Of a stretch of 64,000 nt of DNA, positions 1 to 12,242 are shown piece by piece. The stretch's first letter is position 1, and each line of letters opens with the position of its first letter. A program made the translations under genes and the position numbers. Location: the NCBI GenBank assembly GCA_037176885.1, contig JAWWNJ010000020.1, forward strand, positions 1,922,001 through 1,986,000. The letters are read 5' to 3'. This stretch comes from Favolaschia claudopus. Lineage: Eukaryota; Basidiomycota; Agaricomycetes; Agaricales; Mycenaceae. A model generated the notes under the pieces. The model did not search any database. It saw only the letters and a program-made list of their open reading frames with translations, and was not told the DNA's origin.

Positions 1-210
1 TTGCGCAATCTTGCGACGGTGGCTCAATTGGAGCGCGACGGACACCACCCTCGCCATGCCCCCGCTTTCTAGCCTTAGTTTTTCTTTCTCCTTAGTTTCC
101 TTGTAATTCATTGATGTATATTCGCGGCACGATACAATGTTGTATACAATACGAGACTACTGTGGTACATGTCGAAGAGTAAAGAGTAAAGAGAAATAAA
201 AAACAATCGC

Positions 211-2139
211 CTAGCGTTTGAGGGGGAAGTTCTTGGCCCATGTCGTTCAAAGCGAGAGCGGGGACCCTTCGTCTGCCGCGAGAGCTTCACGACGTGAAGC
301 GTCGTCTGCCTGCGTCCAACGTGTGACTGCATCTTGGTAGGTCTGCTTGACCCACGGTCGCGAATAGACAACAACGAAACGTTTGGACATAGAAAGTCCA
401 CGAAGCTCGACCGATCCCATACGTTGGAAGCCGTCGACGACCTGTCTGACGGTCAGACCGCGGGGAAACTTCAAGCTGAGGTCAAGAACAGGAAGGGTGG
501 GAGACGCCGCGGGGAGGGAGGGAGACATTGGTGTGGTGGCTGGAGTGGATAAACGAGAAGCGGAGGTGTTCGTCGTAGTGTCGCTGATGCTGTCAGGGAT
601 AGTGATGGCAAGTCGGGGACGTTTGGCAGGCGGAAGCGGGATGGAAGCGGGGAACTCGTCGTCACTGTCGGGGAGCTCGATAGCTTCCGAGTCGCTGGCT
701 TTTCGTTTGCCCTTGTCGACCCTGGGTTTCCTCGGAGATTCTTCGTCTGATGAAATGTCGACCACCTCGCGCTTGCCTTGAATCTGCTACCTGGGACGTC
801 CGTGGATAGCTTGTGTGTGTAGGTGATCTCAATCTCCTTCCACAGTCGGATTCGGGTGTCATACAGCTCGAGAATGTCATCCTGCTTGATGTCAAGACGA
901 GTGATCAACGGAGGGGAGTCAGACAGGGCCCAGAGCGGCCAGCGAGGTAGGTCCTGCATTGACTTAATCATAGGACCTTCACGGCTCTGGAAAACTTGAG
1001 TATATAGTCAAGGGGAAGTGAGAAGTACGCACTGGGGTCCAAAAGACAAGATTGAATCGGCGGTTTGAGGAAAGATCTAAACTCGACTTGTACGCCCCAC
1101 GCTTGACAGCGGCAGCATCCGCAGCGGTGTTGTCTTGATACTCCCGCATCCAAGCTGCCGACATCTGGGTCGTCTTCCGCGGACGTGCAGTACCGGAAAG
1201 CGGGGCGGACACTGACTGGGGTTCCTTGCCAACGGAATAAATGGGAGACAGCGCTGAGGTGTTGAAGGCAGAGAGAGAAGGAGAGAGGTGGGCGTAGGAC
1301 GAAGCTGAGATAGGGAGCTGCTGGCGTGTCTCGGCCTCGAAGCTTCGCTTGGAGGCTGCCATGGCAATTGCTAGCCGAGCGTCCTCAATACTCTTGAGTT
1401 CCTCCTCTGTAAGCGGTATATGCGGGTCAGAAAGGATCTCAAGCTCCTTATCTTGCGCGAGGTCCTTGGCCCTTTCTGCTTCAGCATCGCGTTCAAGCTG
1501 GAGTTGGAGTTGATTAGGCGGTGGAGCGGGCAAGTCGAGATGGCTGCCGAAGAAACCTCCCATTGAGTCAAAGCCAGGAAGCCAGGAGCCGGTAGAGGAG
1601 CTGGGGAGAGATGTTGGAGGCACTGGAGCTGGGCGAGATGAGGAGGAGGCGACAAGAGTGGTTGGGCGAGATGTTGGGGCGCTGGCGGGAACGGCGCGAG
1701 ATAGCTTTTGTTGTTGACGAGCAGTGAGGCGCTCTGGCTGGTGTCCAGGTGTGGTACATCCACCTGAGTCGACGATGCAGTGTGATTTAAACCGCGAGTT
1801 CGGGCATGCGGGCGAGGCTTTCTTTCCGCAGGATTGGGAGCGACATGGGGAGCCTGCCGTTGTTGTTGAGAAAGAACGAGACATTGGCGCAGAAGCCATT
1901 GGGCGAGCGACCGGGGGTGGAACGTAACCTGGCGGGGGTGATTGGTGGGCTACGGTGGGCGGTGTATCACGGCGAGGGAAAGGATAAAAGTACTTGCACG
2001 GTGGCGGACAGTTTATATAGTGGTGACCGGCGTTTTGTCCCGTGGCAGCAAATTTAATAAACAGATATTTGTGACAGCAGGGGCAGCTATTTTCGTGGTC
2101 CAGGGAGTGTGCGCAGAGGCGTGACAGTACTGGGGGCAT
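211..2139 (-). CDS. GRF-like zinc-finger protein of unknown function, frame-disrupted at the 3' end
   Basis: Unknown function. The first exon (to about 1033) opens with a Cys/His cluster (CPCC, then a conserved aromatic/NCP segment and a C-x3-FYPF end, residues about 18-55) resembling a GRF-type zinc finger, which binds nucleic acid in other proteins. A second Cys/His-rich patch (CRSQSCGKK to GGCTTPGH, about residues 98-135) follows, then Ser/Pro-rich linker. A clear 46-nt intron (GTGCGT..CCAG, 987-1032) joins in frame to a second exon beginning SREGPMIKSM. Near 785 the frame shifts with no usable intron, after which an acidic patch, an NLS-like KGKRK and a conserved-looking FPRGLTVRQVV segment follow. 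The frame then hits TGA at 247-249, although 11 further codons in the same frame end WAKNFPLKR-stop. Either a one-base loss and late stop have damaged the gene or these are sequence errors. This kind of gene is often seen beside mobile elements in mushrooms (general knowledge). Confidence 0.6.
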
Positions 2140-3065
2140 GGTGGCGGTCAGGAAGGGAGGGTGAAGGAGGATTGATGCGGAGGTCGGATTTTGGCACTGC
2201 TGTCTGATGCCGCCGTTCCTGCCGCCGTACCAATCGCCAGACCATCAGCCGGACTTCCCATAACCCATTCTTTCACCTGCGTTTTTAAAATAGCAATTGG
2301 ACAGATATGGGGTCAATGAGTACTTGAAAAATGGGATTTAGGTCTTATGATAATGTACATGAAATGCCAGAATTTAGCATCCTAGTCTCCACCTTTTGTC
2401 AGTGTTCGTCCTTGAGCCTTAAATTCAGGTCTGGCCGACCCTTAAGGCTTATTAAGCCTTATCCCTTAATAACCCTTAAGACCTTGAGGGCTTAATTTCT
2501 TTTTTAGGTAGGTAGTTCCCATCCTCAAACAGGCGTAAATATTACAGTGGAGGGTATATATCGGAGCATATTTGCGCATAAAGCACTTCAACCTGTCGTT
2601 GTTTTAGGTCAAGGTCTTTGGATTCTACCAAATTCTTGAGTAGTCGGGGAGGTTTGATGAATTTGATGGAACCCCCATCAATTATTTGGTCAATTATTTC
2701 AGGCGGCGCCGGCATATGCAGATTTGTATGCCGGAGTTCCGGCCTACAGAAGGGGGAGCTTGCGCAAATCTGTATCGATATTACAAATGCACCTTAGAGT
2801 AAATGAAGTTGATCAAGAAATTATCAACTACGTTCAAGTAGATTAGGATTCAGAAAAATACATATTAAAGTTCATTCTTTGGCTGTCGAGGGTAAATCTT
2901 GGGGGCAAATGTAAGTTAAGCTCTCCATTGGGTATCAGTCTCAAGCATCCGCATTGAATCTGTTACATTAGCTTTTTTCAGTCGTCCCCAGTGAAGACTC
3001 GTTCGAAATGCAATTCCAGCCAAAGTATTGAATATTGAAGCTTGACGCGTGAAATTTTAATGGCC
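2140..3065. other. Non-coding stretch, no gene seen
   Basis: The promoter side of the zinc-finger gene lies here. Short palindromic runs of the form TTAAGGCTTATTAAGCCTTA occur near 2440-2490. No convincing coding region or known element was recognised. Confidence 0.5.
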
Positions 3066-3094
3066 ACAAATGAAAGTCCCGATGAAAGCATGTG

Positions 3095-3302
3095 CGTGTC
3101 TGTCAAAACGGTGTTCCCATCACCAACCATCACTCGGGATCAAGCGGACGCTCTCTGGATCAAGCGGAAATCTCTCTCATCACTCGGATTCACCATCTAT
3201 CAAAGATCTATCGATCACATCAAAAAGCCCTCTAGCACAGCTTATTGCTTTTCGGTGACGGCTCTGATAAAGGGGGAGGCCTGAGGAAGCTCCCCCAACT
3301 AA
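3095..3302 (+). mobile_element. Short nonautonomous repeat with hairpin and CTAA end (Helitron-like 3' end candidate)
   Basis: This copy and the one near 7.6-7.8 kb share a start around TGTCAAAA, a body rich in GGATCA/CATCAC repeats, and the same end: GCTCTGATAAAGGGGGAG, then a GC-rich hairpin (GGGGGAG against CTCCCCC), then CTAA. A hairpin just before CTRR is the hallmark of Helitron 3' ends. Here the spacing to CTRR is shorter than the canonical 10-12 nt, so the assignment is tentative. Confidence 0.4.
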
Positions 3303-3836
3303 CAACAAAGAACACAGTGGACCCAACAGCATATACTTCTACCATGATTACAGTACCAATCCTCCCAGCGGTTCTGTGTGCTAGCTTGCCATATATAGGC
3401 AATTTGTGATTCCGGTTACTTTTGGTCATACCGAGTAGTATTCTAGTTCTAGTAATGAGGTCTAATTCTAATCTAACTACAGTACGCAATTTAATTTCTA
3501 ACGCTTAAGTTCATTTCTCATGTTACATAGGTGTGGAGCACGACTGCGTCATCTATTATACAAAAGACGGGTGCTCACGTAAAGGGCTCTCCAGCCAATC
3601 AGAAGATAAACTTTGACAGCTAACTGTCACACGATAACTGTCAAACGTGGGCATCAATCATTTAGATCAGCGGGCAAAGTCGTACGGGTTCGCTTCAATG
3701 CTTTCAATGCAGCTTTTTAGCTAAAAGTATGCATCCCTACGGGAAATCAAATAGCCATAGCAGATCTTGAGCTGACGGAAGAAAAGGTAATCCGAGCCAC
3801 ATGCAGCTCTAGACAGGCTCGCGGGTTGATGCCTGA

Positions 3837-3974
3837 GGCTCCATTCGGCTGTCGTGTCTTAGCGTCACTTAGCGTCACTTTGGAGCACTTGGGAAAAATT
3901 CCACGCCAAACTTTTGGTGAGGAATACTCTTAAGTGACGTCAAGTGCTCCGAAGTGACGCAACCGAATGGAGCC
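3837..3974. mobile_element. 138-bp MITE, copy 1
   Basis: Terminal inverted repeats GGCTCCATTCGG and CCGAATGGAGCC bound a 138-bp unit with an internal near-palindrome built from AGCGTCACTT motifs. The flanks are TGA on both sides, consistent with a 3-bp target duplication. It is almost identical in sequence and equal in length to the copy at 4349. Confidence 0.85.
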
Positions 3975-4348
3975 TGAGAACTTAAAGTGCACTCAAATTC
4001 TGGCTTTCAATGCGTGCAATTGGAATGCGTACTTGGCAAAGGAACTGAAAAAAAGAACTGGGGAAAAAGTCTACGGGCCTCACGGGCAATCTAACTATAT
4101 TATATGACTCAGACTCGCGCTTGATGGCTTCGATTATATTGCAGTTGTTCAGTCTTTGTTCTTTCTTTCCGACCACTCGGCTCCCTATGCCAACGACCTC
4201 GCACTCAACCGCCGCAGATCACAAGCCACGGGACGTGAGGAACCAACCTATAGGTTGGTGACGAGCGTCGTGTGGTTATAGTGATTCTGGAACCGAAGCT
4301 CACTGTGAAAGAAATTCATTTGAATTTGAAGATGTCTGGACTTACTTA

Positions 4349-4486
4349 GGCTCCATTCGGCTGTCGTGTCTTAGCGTCACTTAGCGTCACTTTGGGGCAC
4401 TTGGGAAAAATTCCACGCCAAACTTTTGGTGAGAAATACTCTTAAGTGACGTCAAGTGCTCCGAAGTGACGCAACCGAATGGAGCC
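4349..4486. mobile_element. 138-bp MITE, copy 2
   Basis: Same orientation, length and termini as the copy 375 bp upstream, differing at only a few bases, so both moved recently. Flanks are TTA and TAA, so no perfect 3-bp duplication is visible here. Confidence 0.85.
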
Positions 4487-6330
4487 TAAGCACAAACGAA
4501 TGAGCACCACTCGATCAAAACCCGTATATTGTTTCCAAGACGGCTGTAAGCTGAAAGCTGATCAAGCTTGACCAAGGTTTATAAGGCTTTTCTGGACTTT
4601 ATTAACGCTCATTTCTTGACGGTTTGGTCTTGATACAGAGGACAAGTCGTGCCTCCGCTTCGCTCCGGCTACGCGAGCATAAAGAAATAAAGCTTCGGGA
4701 ACTCGCGCGCTCGAGATTCCTGAAAACATCGCTGGGAATCAGGAAATCAAGGAAAATTCTTCAAGCTGCGGTATGAAAAATCGGCCTGGCATGTAAGCAG
4801 ATCCATTGTTTTAACCGGCTTGATGTCGAGTTTTGCTTCGAGACACGAATTGAGAGACGTTTGATAATAGCAGTTCAAAGAGATGATGAGGCCAAGCAAG
4901 TACAGTGAGCTTGAAGATCTTGAACGAGGATCGAGTCGGCCGTATTAATCCTAGCGTACGGGAAGGAAGAGAGGGAAAAGTCGAAGGATTTGGCTTCATG
5001 GTCACTGTCAGCGTTCGTTTAAGAGGGACGATCGCAGCCGCAGTTCACGGATGAAAAGAAACGGAAATTAAATCCCCGATTTGTACAGTTGAGAAATTGA
5101 AAGGGAGAAGAGTTTTCGCAGTGCAGACCGCGGTCATATCAAAAGCGCAGTGGGAAGTTATGAAAATCTGAAGCTGAACATCAGAGTACCTCACGAGAAG
5201 AAGACAAAACGAACAAAGATTGAAGGGGATCTTGCACAGCCGAGGAGGCATCTCGTTAAAGAACGGTTAATAAATGAACCATCGACAATCATACAATGCA
5301 ATTATCAAAGTAAAATGCTGATAAGCTTTTCAATCTAAGCGCCTGCACCAACCAAATCAGATGGGTAATGTCTTGAAGGGGCGTGTTGGATTTTATCGGG
5401 CAAGTCCAAGTAAGCAGGGAACCCGTTGCAAACGCGCGGGGAATCGATTGAGAAACATACAGAATAAATACAACTATGTACGAGGCAGTGAAAGTGAGTA
5501 ATATCGAATTAATGAAGCAAGAGAGGCTGCGTATTGCTGTAGACGTGAGTCGTGAATCGTCATAACAGAGTCAAGGTGAGTCCATCAAAGTTGTATGGCG
5601 TGCAGTGCAATTGTAACTTCAACAGGGCGGCACTATGGAGACCGATCAACCTTTTATATATGGAGAGAGCTGTAATCTTGAAGGCGAAACATGTTGGATC
5701 CTTTTCAAGCTGCTGGTCGGCAACCTTCCTCTTTGACGTATTCACCCCTCCCTAAAGCCGTGCTTCTCGAGAAGGGGCCAGTATCCTCCTCGAAGCGGGC
5801 CGTAAAATGTTACGGGAGTACTGCTCATTTCAACTAGCACAGATCTAAACGTATGGCTAACCTAGAAATTTCAGACTGCAGGCGACTCATAACTTGGAAT
5901 CAGCACTGTTTACCCCGCATATATTGCGAAACACTGAGAGCCCGATGGCATTTAGAGTGCTGGAATAAATCTTACAAGAACGCTGGAACTGTAGAATGCT
6001 CTGCGATGGGCAGAAAACGCTACAAGTGCTTCGGAGGTATGCTTTGATACGTGACTAAATGGAGTTCTTATTGCGAATCAGGTTGCGGTAGATCAATCGA
6101 GCACCAAAATCATATTACTTTGAAAACTGGAAGACAACTACGACGATGGCACTCGGAATGTTGGCACACTAGGTGATTTTGGATTCTGCGAGTCTGCAAA
6201 CGTTGTATAATCAATAAGCAACAATACTTATAGCGTGGTCCCTGATTTTGGAGTGATCGGTTGCTGCGTCAAGAAAAGCTGCCTATGCAATCATTCCTCT
6301 GGAGAAAGCTTGAAGGGAAGGCTGGCAACA
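4487..6330. other. Anonymous sequence with a dispersed 50-bp repeat
   Basis: Immediately after the second MITE (4490-4550) lies a copy of a dispersed motif (GAGCACCACTC..AACCCGTATATTGTTTCC) that recurs near 32.3, 33.7, 38.1, 47.1 and 47.4 kb. The rest shows only short ORFs with no recognisable domains. Confidence 0.5.
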
Positions 6331-6493
6331 GAGCATTTTGGCAAACGGTGAAAATCAAATTTCAGTTCGAAAAACTAAGCGAGTTTGGTGAAAAACTACA
6401 GTGGGCTGCGCACTGTTTTGCGGCTCCACAACCAAAATTTGGTTAGCGGGAACTGAAGAAAAAAATCATTTTTCACCGTTTGCCAAAGTGCTC
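6331..6493. mobile_element. 163-bp TA-flanked MITE, copy 1
   Basis: Terminal inverted repeats GAGCATTTTGGCAAACGG and CCGTTTGCCAAAGTGCTC flank the unit. A second copy lies in the opposite orientation at 33,810-33,973 and is flanked by TA on both sides; here one flank is CA and the other TA. TA targeting suggests the Tc1/mariner group. Confidence 0.8.
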
Positions 6494-7263
6494 TAACCTT
6501 GAAACATAGCAAAGACATGACCAGGGATGTCGTGTTACGGGGGACGCCTCCGGACCGGAGATCCGCGTTGTGGAGAATGCGAGAGAATCGTAGCTCTCTT
6601 TGTGATTCCGCTGGATAGGCGTTGAGGCCTTGAGGATATAGAAAACTAGTCATGACTGCGAGGTCAAGGACAAGCTTATTCTCAATTCAGGTTGCGTAGT
6701 GGTCAGTAGCGACAACGCTTAATCAATTTCGCACGGCGCCGGCGGCAGCAAGGCAGTGTCTACATCTTGTTCCATGTCAGAATCCAGGTCCAGTTCGGTG
6801 AATCGAGCCGCGAGAACAGAAGCGTCGTCCAAAAAGGAAATGTCGTCCTCTTCTTCTCAAATGGGTAATCTGGAGCACAAACAAGAGGTTCCGGTGCCGT
6901 AGATCGAAAGAAGTTGCTATGGTGCGCATCGATTAAACACCACCAAATAACTCCCATCATTGATGGGATCATTGATGTCTCAAATCGACGCAACAAAAGT
7001 TTTCAAATTTAATATTGCCTTGCTCGCAGCGGAGAAGGGTCAGAGGCAGTCAAGTGAGTTGCTAGCTGTCTCTTACTGCATCTCCTTTCACCTATATGCT
7101 ACTTGAATGGGGTATAACTTATGTTAGGTTGTCTGCATTAGGAAATTGCGTAAGTGCACGTGCTTGATGGATTGATTGCATCAGTGATGTCTGAAATTGA
7201 CCCGAGGAAAAAACTATTTATTGTAAGTTTTTATCCAATCGAGAATCCCTCTTGAGGGATTGA

Positions 7264-7536
7264 ACCGAATGACCTCAAATAAAATGTAGAGATGGGTATG
7301 TGATACTTCTGTACCTCTTAGAACACTCAGCAATATATTATGCCCTGAGAATGCATCAATCATAGGATGATTTCCGATTTTTGCCATATTCGGAAAAACA
7401 CAATGAGGGTTCAGCGAAAAGGTGTCATAATAGGATGAAAGTACTTGAAAAACAGTCCTAGTTTCCACTTTGGTTGAATGGAATTGACCCTCATTTGGGC
7501 TCACAGCAGCCGCTCAAAGTTGGCTATTTTCACACA
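7264..7536. mobile_element. Truncated arm of the 684-bp foldback element
   Basis: About 270 bp match one arm of the complete element at 29,882-30,565 (shared features include ACCGAATGACCTCAAATA, the TTTTTGCCATATYCGG block and the CCGCTCA..TTGGCTATTTTCAC centre). The terminal CAGTGG end is missing and the other arm is replaced by the hairpin-ended repeat that follows. Confidence 0.7.
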
Positions 7537-7554
7537 AATTTCGTTCAGCAACAC

Positions 7555-7800
7555 CGTTAGCGCCCGCGAAGACGCGTTCACAGCTGTCAAAATCCGCGCT
7601 ACATCACCGGAATCAGTCCCGCATCACGCTGGATCACGCTGGCGTATGCTGGATCACGCCGCATCACTGATATTGCTCTCGGAACGTGTTTTATCACGGC
7701 GGTTTCTGATTTACGTCACCCATCATACGCTCCAGCACAGCCCCATCACCATTTGGTGTCCGCTCTGATAAAAGGGGGAGCAAGCTCCCCCAATGACTAG
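7555..7800 (+). mobile_element. Second copy of hairpin/CTRR-ended repeat
   Basis: Ends with GCTCTGATAAAAGGGGGAG, an 8-bp perfect stem GGGGGAGC/GCTCCCCC with an AA loop, and CTAG (7797-7800). It shares this end with the copy near 3.1-3.3 kb. It follows directly on the truncated foldback arm. Confidence 0.45.
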
Positions 7801-7862
7801 CGCGTAGACAAACACTCGAAGCGGTACCGGAGAAAAGGCGGGGGTGAGCGGCCAACCGAGTA

Positions 7863-8230
7863 CAGTTGCGGCAAAATCAATTTACTTACTAAATAAGGAA
7901 ATTCTCGTCAACTCGTTCCTTTTGCTCGTTTTTTGCGAGCGGTAAGTTGATAGGAATACTAAGAACTGCTGGCCTGTATTCCTGATGTAGAAAAACTGGC
8001 GTCTTTGTATTGGTTTCGCCGGGATAAGCAGCAACTTTGTCTCATAAAGTGCACCAAAAGCAGTGAGAAACATGACGAATCCGGTTGTTTTTTGTGCGTA
8101 GACCGGCTCAAATCCGGGAGTACAGGCGCTTGGTGCTATTTCAACGTGCTTGTGGTGGTTTTGTTGTGCGGTAGAGCGGTTTTGATGCAAATTTCCTTAT
8201 TTGGTAAGTAAATTGATTTTGCCGCAACTG
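7863..8230. mobile_element. 368-bp TA-flanked TIR element
   Basis: Inverted repeats of about 40 bp start CAGTTGCGGCAAAATCAAT and end with the reverse complement. TA dinucleotides lie directly outside both ends (7861-7862, 8231-8232), as for Tc1/mariner-type MITEs. The interior has a 102-codon open frame with no recognisable domain and is probably not coding. Confidence 0.85.
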
Positions 8231-8872
8231 TAACTTTGGTGCACTACGACGCCAACGAAGGGTAACTTGAGTTTGGGGATTCTGTGAACAATAGAGGGGG
8301 TACATGAGACTGTGGCTTTAGTGAGTGGATTACGCACGTACTGCCTGTTCCACCGAGTCGTTTGCCAGAATCCGACCCACGGCGCCGGACAAGCGTCCAG
8401 CACGTCCCAAACCGTCCACATACCCAACATGTTGACGAACGACGCGTCAATGGGCAATACTACGAACGTGGCGGACAACGGGACGCCACGTCCGAATTCC
8501 TGTAGAGCTAGGACGGCCCCGTATTCTCACTCCTTTCGACATCGCGGTCTGTGCCCATCTTATCCTTCGTCGTGTTTCACTCTTTCCCCAGTATCTCGAG
8601 GGTCTTATTGCGAGAACACCTGACATCTACCTCTTCGAATTGAACAGAAATAAAGATGCGAAATGTCCAGCATCCAGTGAAGATATGGCTGGTTCGCTGC
8701 TCCACAAACCACTCAAAGGAGGAGCCGGGTGGCCTTGGACGTGCAGCTGGAGCACCCAACAAGCCTAGAACAGTAGGGGAGAGATTGTTTGTACGCGCCA
8801 AACAATCTCAGGGCCTCTGACTCATTCATTCAAGGGGATGTAGTAGAGTAAGTGAGACACTGTCGAACTCAG
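8231..8872. other. No assigned gene; one open minus-strand frame
   Basis: A minus-strand open frame (8197-8478, 93 codons) reads MSATFVVLPIDASFVNMLGM and onward without matching a family I recognise. No introns or neighbours support it, so it is not called as a gene. Confidence 0.3.
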
Positions 8873-8874
8873 AC

Positions 8875-9294
8875 AGGCCCCCGGTCACTACCTATTAAGT
8901 CGGTCCGCATCTCAGGCCAAATTGGGATTGATGTACTCTACACTTTTGGTCCCTCAGAGGGCTGATTTACTCTAGTCCGGACCATGATTTGGGGGCAAAA
9001 AATGGAATTTTCGGCTGTTTCATGCCCAATTTCGCACTTTTGTGTGAATCTTGACTCTCCGGCAACGTCAGGGTCGCTTTCACTACTAAAATGCCCTATA
9101 TAAGGTCCCAAAATCAGCTTGGGAGGGGGTCAAACCATGATTACTTCACCAAAATTTCTCTCGCCGGAGAAGTTTTACTCTATCTTGGACCGAGATTGAC
9201 CAAATTATCTTTGTTTTACTCTAACTTTAGGACCGAGAAAGGCCCTTTTTTTGGCGTTGATTTGGACCGCCATAACAGGTAGTGACCGGAGACT
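8875..9294. mobile_element. About 420-bp TIR element
   Basis: The left end CCGGTCACTACCTATTAAG and the right end (reverse complement CCGGTCACTACCTGTTATG) form imperfect inverted repeats of about 28 bp, each followed inward by GGTCC. A related solo end (GGCCCCCGGTCACT) occurs near 43,578. No coding potential was seen inside. Confidence 0.6.
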
Positions 9295-9508
9295 CGTGGC
9301 AGTGACCCACGCGAGTTGCACCACTGTCGACCAGTGTGACGCGAGCTGCGACACTGTCGTTGCCGACCAATTGCTGACGGCTATTCTGGGAATTCGGGTA
9401 CGTAATTTTCCATCCTCTCTCTCTTCCTCTTCGACCACCCGCCCCCGGACGGCTTGTCGCGGTCTCCTTTGTCGTCGACGCCGTCTACTAGTAAATACAA
9501 AACTCAAC

Positions 9509-10121
9509 ATGGGCGCTTCCTCGACGAGAGCTGGGCAAACTGCGAATGAAACTCAAGCGCAGGTCTCCGGACCTGCCGGCGGAAACAGGGTGAGTATTTT
9601 CCCTGCAACGCTTCAAGCTCTTCGACTGATCGATACATCCCATAAAAAAATAGTGCGCTTCTGATTTGGTGGTGGGCGAGTTGACCTTGACCTCGGTTGG
9701 TTATCTAGGTTGTTTGGTGAACAAAAGTTTCGCGGTATGTTCATGTGCCGAATCCGAGCCAATTATTGCTAAAACAAGAATTTTGGTACATTCCAGGCCA
9801 GTCAAAAGACACTCCTCTATCGATCGACCGGCAACATGACGCGTTGAAGGTGGATCCTGCTCCAAGCAGCACTGGCGGCGAAATCAGAACAAGGTAATGT
9901 CAAACCCCTTCAAAAATTGCTGCAGTGCTTCATGTTTGTGTTTGCAGATGTCCATACACCAGATATGTGGATTCTACGCCGTTTCCTTCAGCTCGTGAGT
10001 TCTGATATGTTATTTTTCCTTCTAGAATGACTCGGAGAACCCAAGGCAACTTTGTGGTTCCCGTTGGATCCGAGAGCTTCACGTCCGCCGTCGCTCCCGC
10101 TCCATTCCAGGTGCTGTAAAT
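9509..10121 (+). CDS. Possible small multi-exon gene, hypothetical
   Basis: An ATG opens MGASSTRAGQTANETQ, followed by a good donor (AGG then GTGAGT at 9590). An acceptor near 9800 continues in phase with SKDTPLSIDRQHDAL, a second donor (GTAATG, near 9894) and an acceptor TTTGCAG near 9948 continue with CPYTRYVDSTPFPS, and a third GTGAGT donor follows. The last exon is ambiguous. No domain is recognised. Three consecutive well-formed splice junctions in phase are the only support, so this is tentative. Confidence 0.3.
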
Positions 10122-10124
10122 GAG

Positions 10125-12240
10125 TCATTATTGATGGACTTTTTGGCAGACCAAAATACGACAAGATTCAACTAATTACCTACTTTGCTGCCCAGTAGTT
10201 TCTGTTTCCCTATGTACAATAGCTCGAAGTTTGTATGGCCCAGAAAAATTCATTCTTGGCTGAATTCTCCTTAGAAATTCGGTCAGACTCCATCACTGGG
10301 TTTGTGTTTGCATTTTTTACTTTGAGTTGGATAAGCATCCGGTGCATCCACACGAACCCTCGCGGTCGGCATCTTGGCTTACCCCATCAAACAAGATGTA
10401 CTTACTAGTTGGCAATTGCCGATGCCGCCACACAGCCGAGGCGCGCCGCATTTAACGGATATTCCCGAGAGTGTCGCAAGACCTCAGTTCATGGGCTTAT
10501 GTACTATGTCTGTGGTTACGGAGAATTAATCAAGTTTTCAAGTTGCAGAAAAAGAGAAAAAAAGAGGGAGAAAGAGGAGAGATTATTAGATACCTCTGCA
10601 TGAATGTTCTCAAATCTCAGAGCTTCAACTTTGCTGCAGCGAGCACAATCTACAATTCAGTGTCTTGATTTCATCTTGATTCTTTTGCCATATCGAGTAA
10701 ACATCAGGGAATTCAAGACTATGTCTATTCGGGTTTGCGTCCCAAAACGACATAGGACACAGCCAATGGAATTCAAGATTCGTAATCTTCCGTAACACGG
10801 CGCCTCGGCCTTGGGCGCTAAACGAGCGCTTAATATGTGGCTCTGACCTTTTCTCAGCCGTTTCGGACCAACTCAGAGTCTTTCCTCGGTCCTCTTCCCA
10901 GCTCTTACAAGAAAGAGAACTGTGGCATTCCTGTAATATCCAATCTGAATGCTGCTCCTTGATATACTGATTTTTTCGGCGCTGCGCGGCCAATTCAATG
11001 CCTAAAATTTGCGTCCCGACATCTATCTATTCAAAAATGCGCCGGCGACCATTTAAAAGGTTCTTATTTCACTAGTATCCGGTCAACTTGAGTTGGAAAT
11101 CACGGCAATTCAACTGATTACTTGCAACAGTTGCAGATTCTTTAATTTTAGGTGCACCAAATTGATTTCACTACTTGACAAACAAGGCAGAGATATTCAA
11201 TGTGAGTATTTAATTCCATTCAAATAATTTTTGAGATCAAAACGGTTTGCAGTCAATCGTGCAGTGCATTCAATTGCAATCTTCAAGTTGGAGGCTTTCA
11301 ACTTCCAACTTAAACATCTCTTTTTGTGTCCATATTTCCTCGCAATTTAGTACGGGTATGTATTGACTATAGTGGCAGGATCTCTTGAATCTTTAATTGA
11401 AGTGCACGACAGAAGCTACGACGTTCTAAGGAAACGACCTAAAACGGTTGGGTTGCGCGGTAAATGCCGAGTTTGACAGGAGGGATCAGCCGGAAACATC
11501 AGGATCACCTAGGATCATTTGGCTATGTCTAGCCGAGACATAGCCAACCACAGGCACGGTTAATGAGCCAGTTCATGCGCCACAGTGTCGCAATTGCGGG
11601 GCGGCACCGCCACGAGTCTGAGTTCGAGAGTGTCGCATTTGGGGGATCCCCTTCATCCAATGCTACCATGATAGAGGCAGCGGCCGTCCGTCCACCAGTG
11701 TGTACTGACAGCTTTGTTCCTTGACTTTTCCACTCTGCCTAGCTCGGTTTGGGGTGCAGTTCCACTTTGACTCGTCCCTGCAGCGAGCTTTGCTCTTGGA
11801 GCTATGTATGCTCCGTTGTGGTATGCTTGGTCTCGTCTTGCGTTTCACTCAGACCACCATAAGTATACTCGGTGTACTGGTCTTGACGGTCGCCATCCAG
11901 AACAGCACTTGCCTCTCAAGTGACTCCCGAGCATTTTATGTCTCGGCCTTGCAATCTTCCTGTGGATCACAATAACGCTATTAATTCTTGCTGTGCCCGT
12001 CGATTGCCAGATGTGAGCCCCAGATCGTTTTGCTCATTTATTCTACGTTATACTATAATTTCCCTAGTAATATAAGAGTCAAAAATCCCCTCCGTCTGGA
12101 TGTCCGAACCTCAAATTCATCGGAAGTACTCGGAGAGCCTTTGTGGTCGCTTTCGCCGTCATATGTTCTGCCCAGTAAATCCCCCTCGACGCCCCCGGGC
12201 CTCGAACGTACTATTCCTGCTTACCCGACGGACTTCACTC
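10125..12240. other. Anonymous sequence, no gene recognised
   Basis: AT-rich sequence with scattered short open frames. A perfect 10-bp stem, 5-nt loop hairpin (GGCTATGTCT/AGACATAGCC) sits at 11,521-11,545. No domain or element boundary was identified. Confidence 0.4.
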
Positions 12241-12242
12241 AC

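Noticed and set aside
8197..8478. 93-codon minus-strand frame as a gene
   Set aside because: No homologous motif, no splice support, and it extends into the right end of the 368-bp element.
11521..11545. Perfect 25-nt hairpin as a regulatory RNA or terminator
   Set aside because: An isolated palindrome with no neighbouring gene, T-run or second copy seen.
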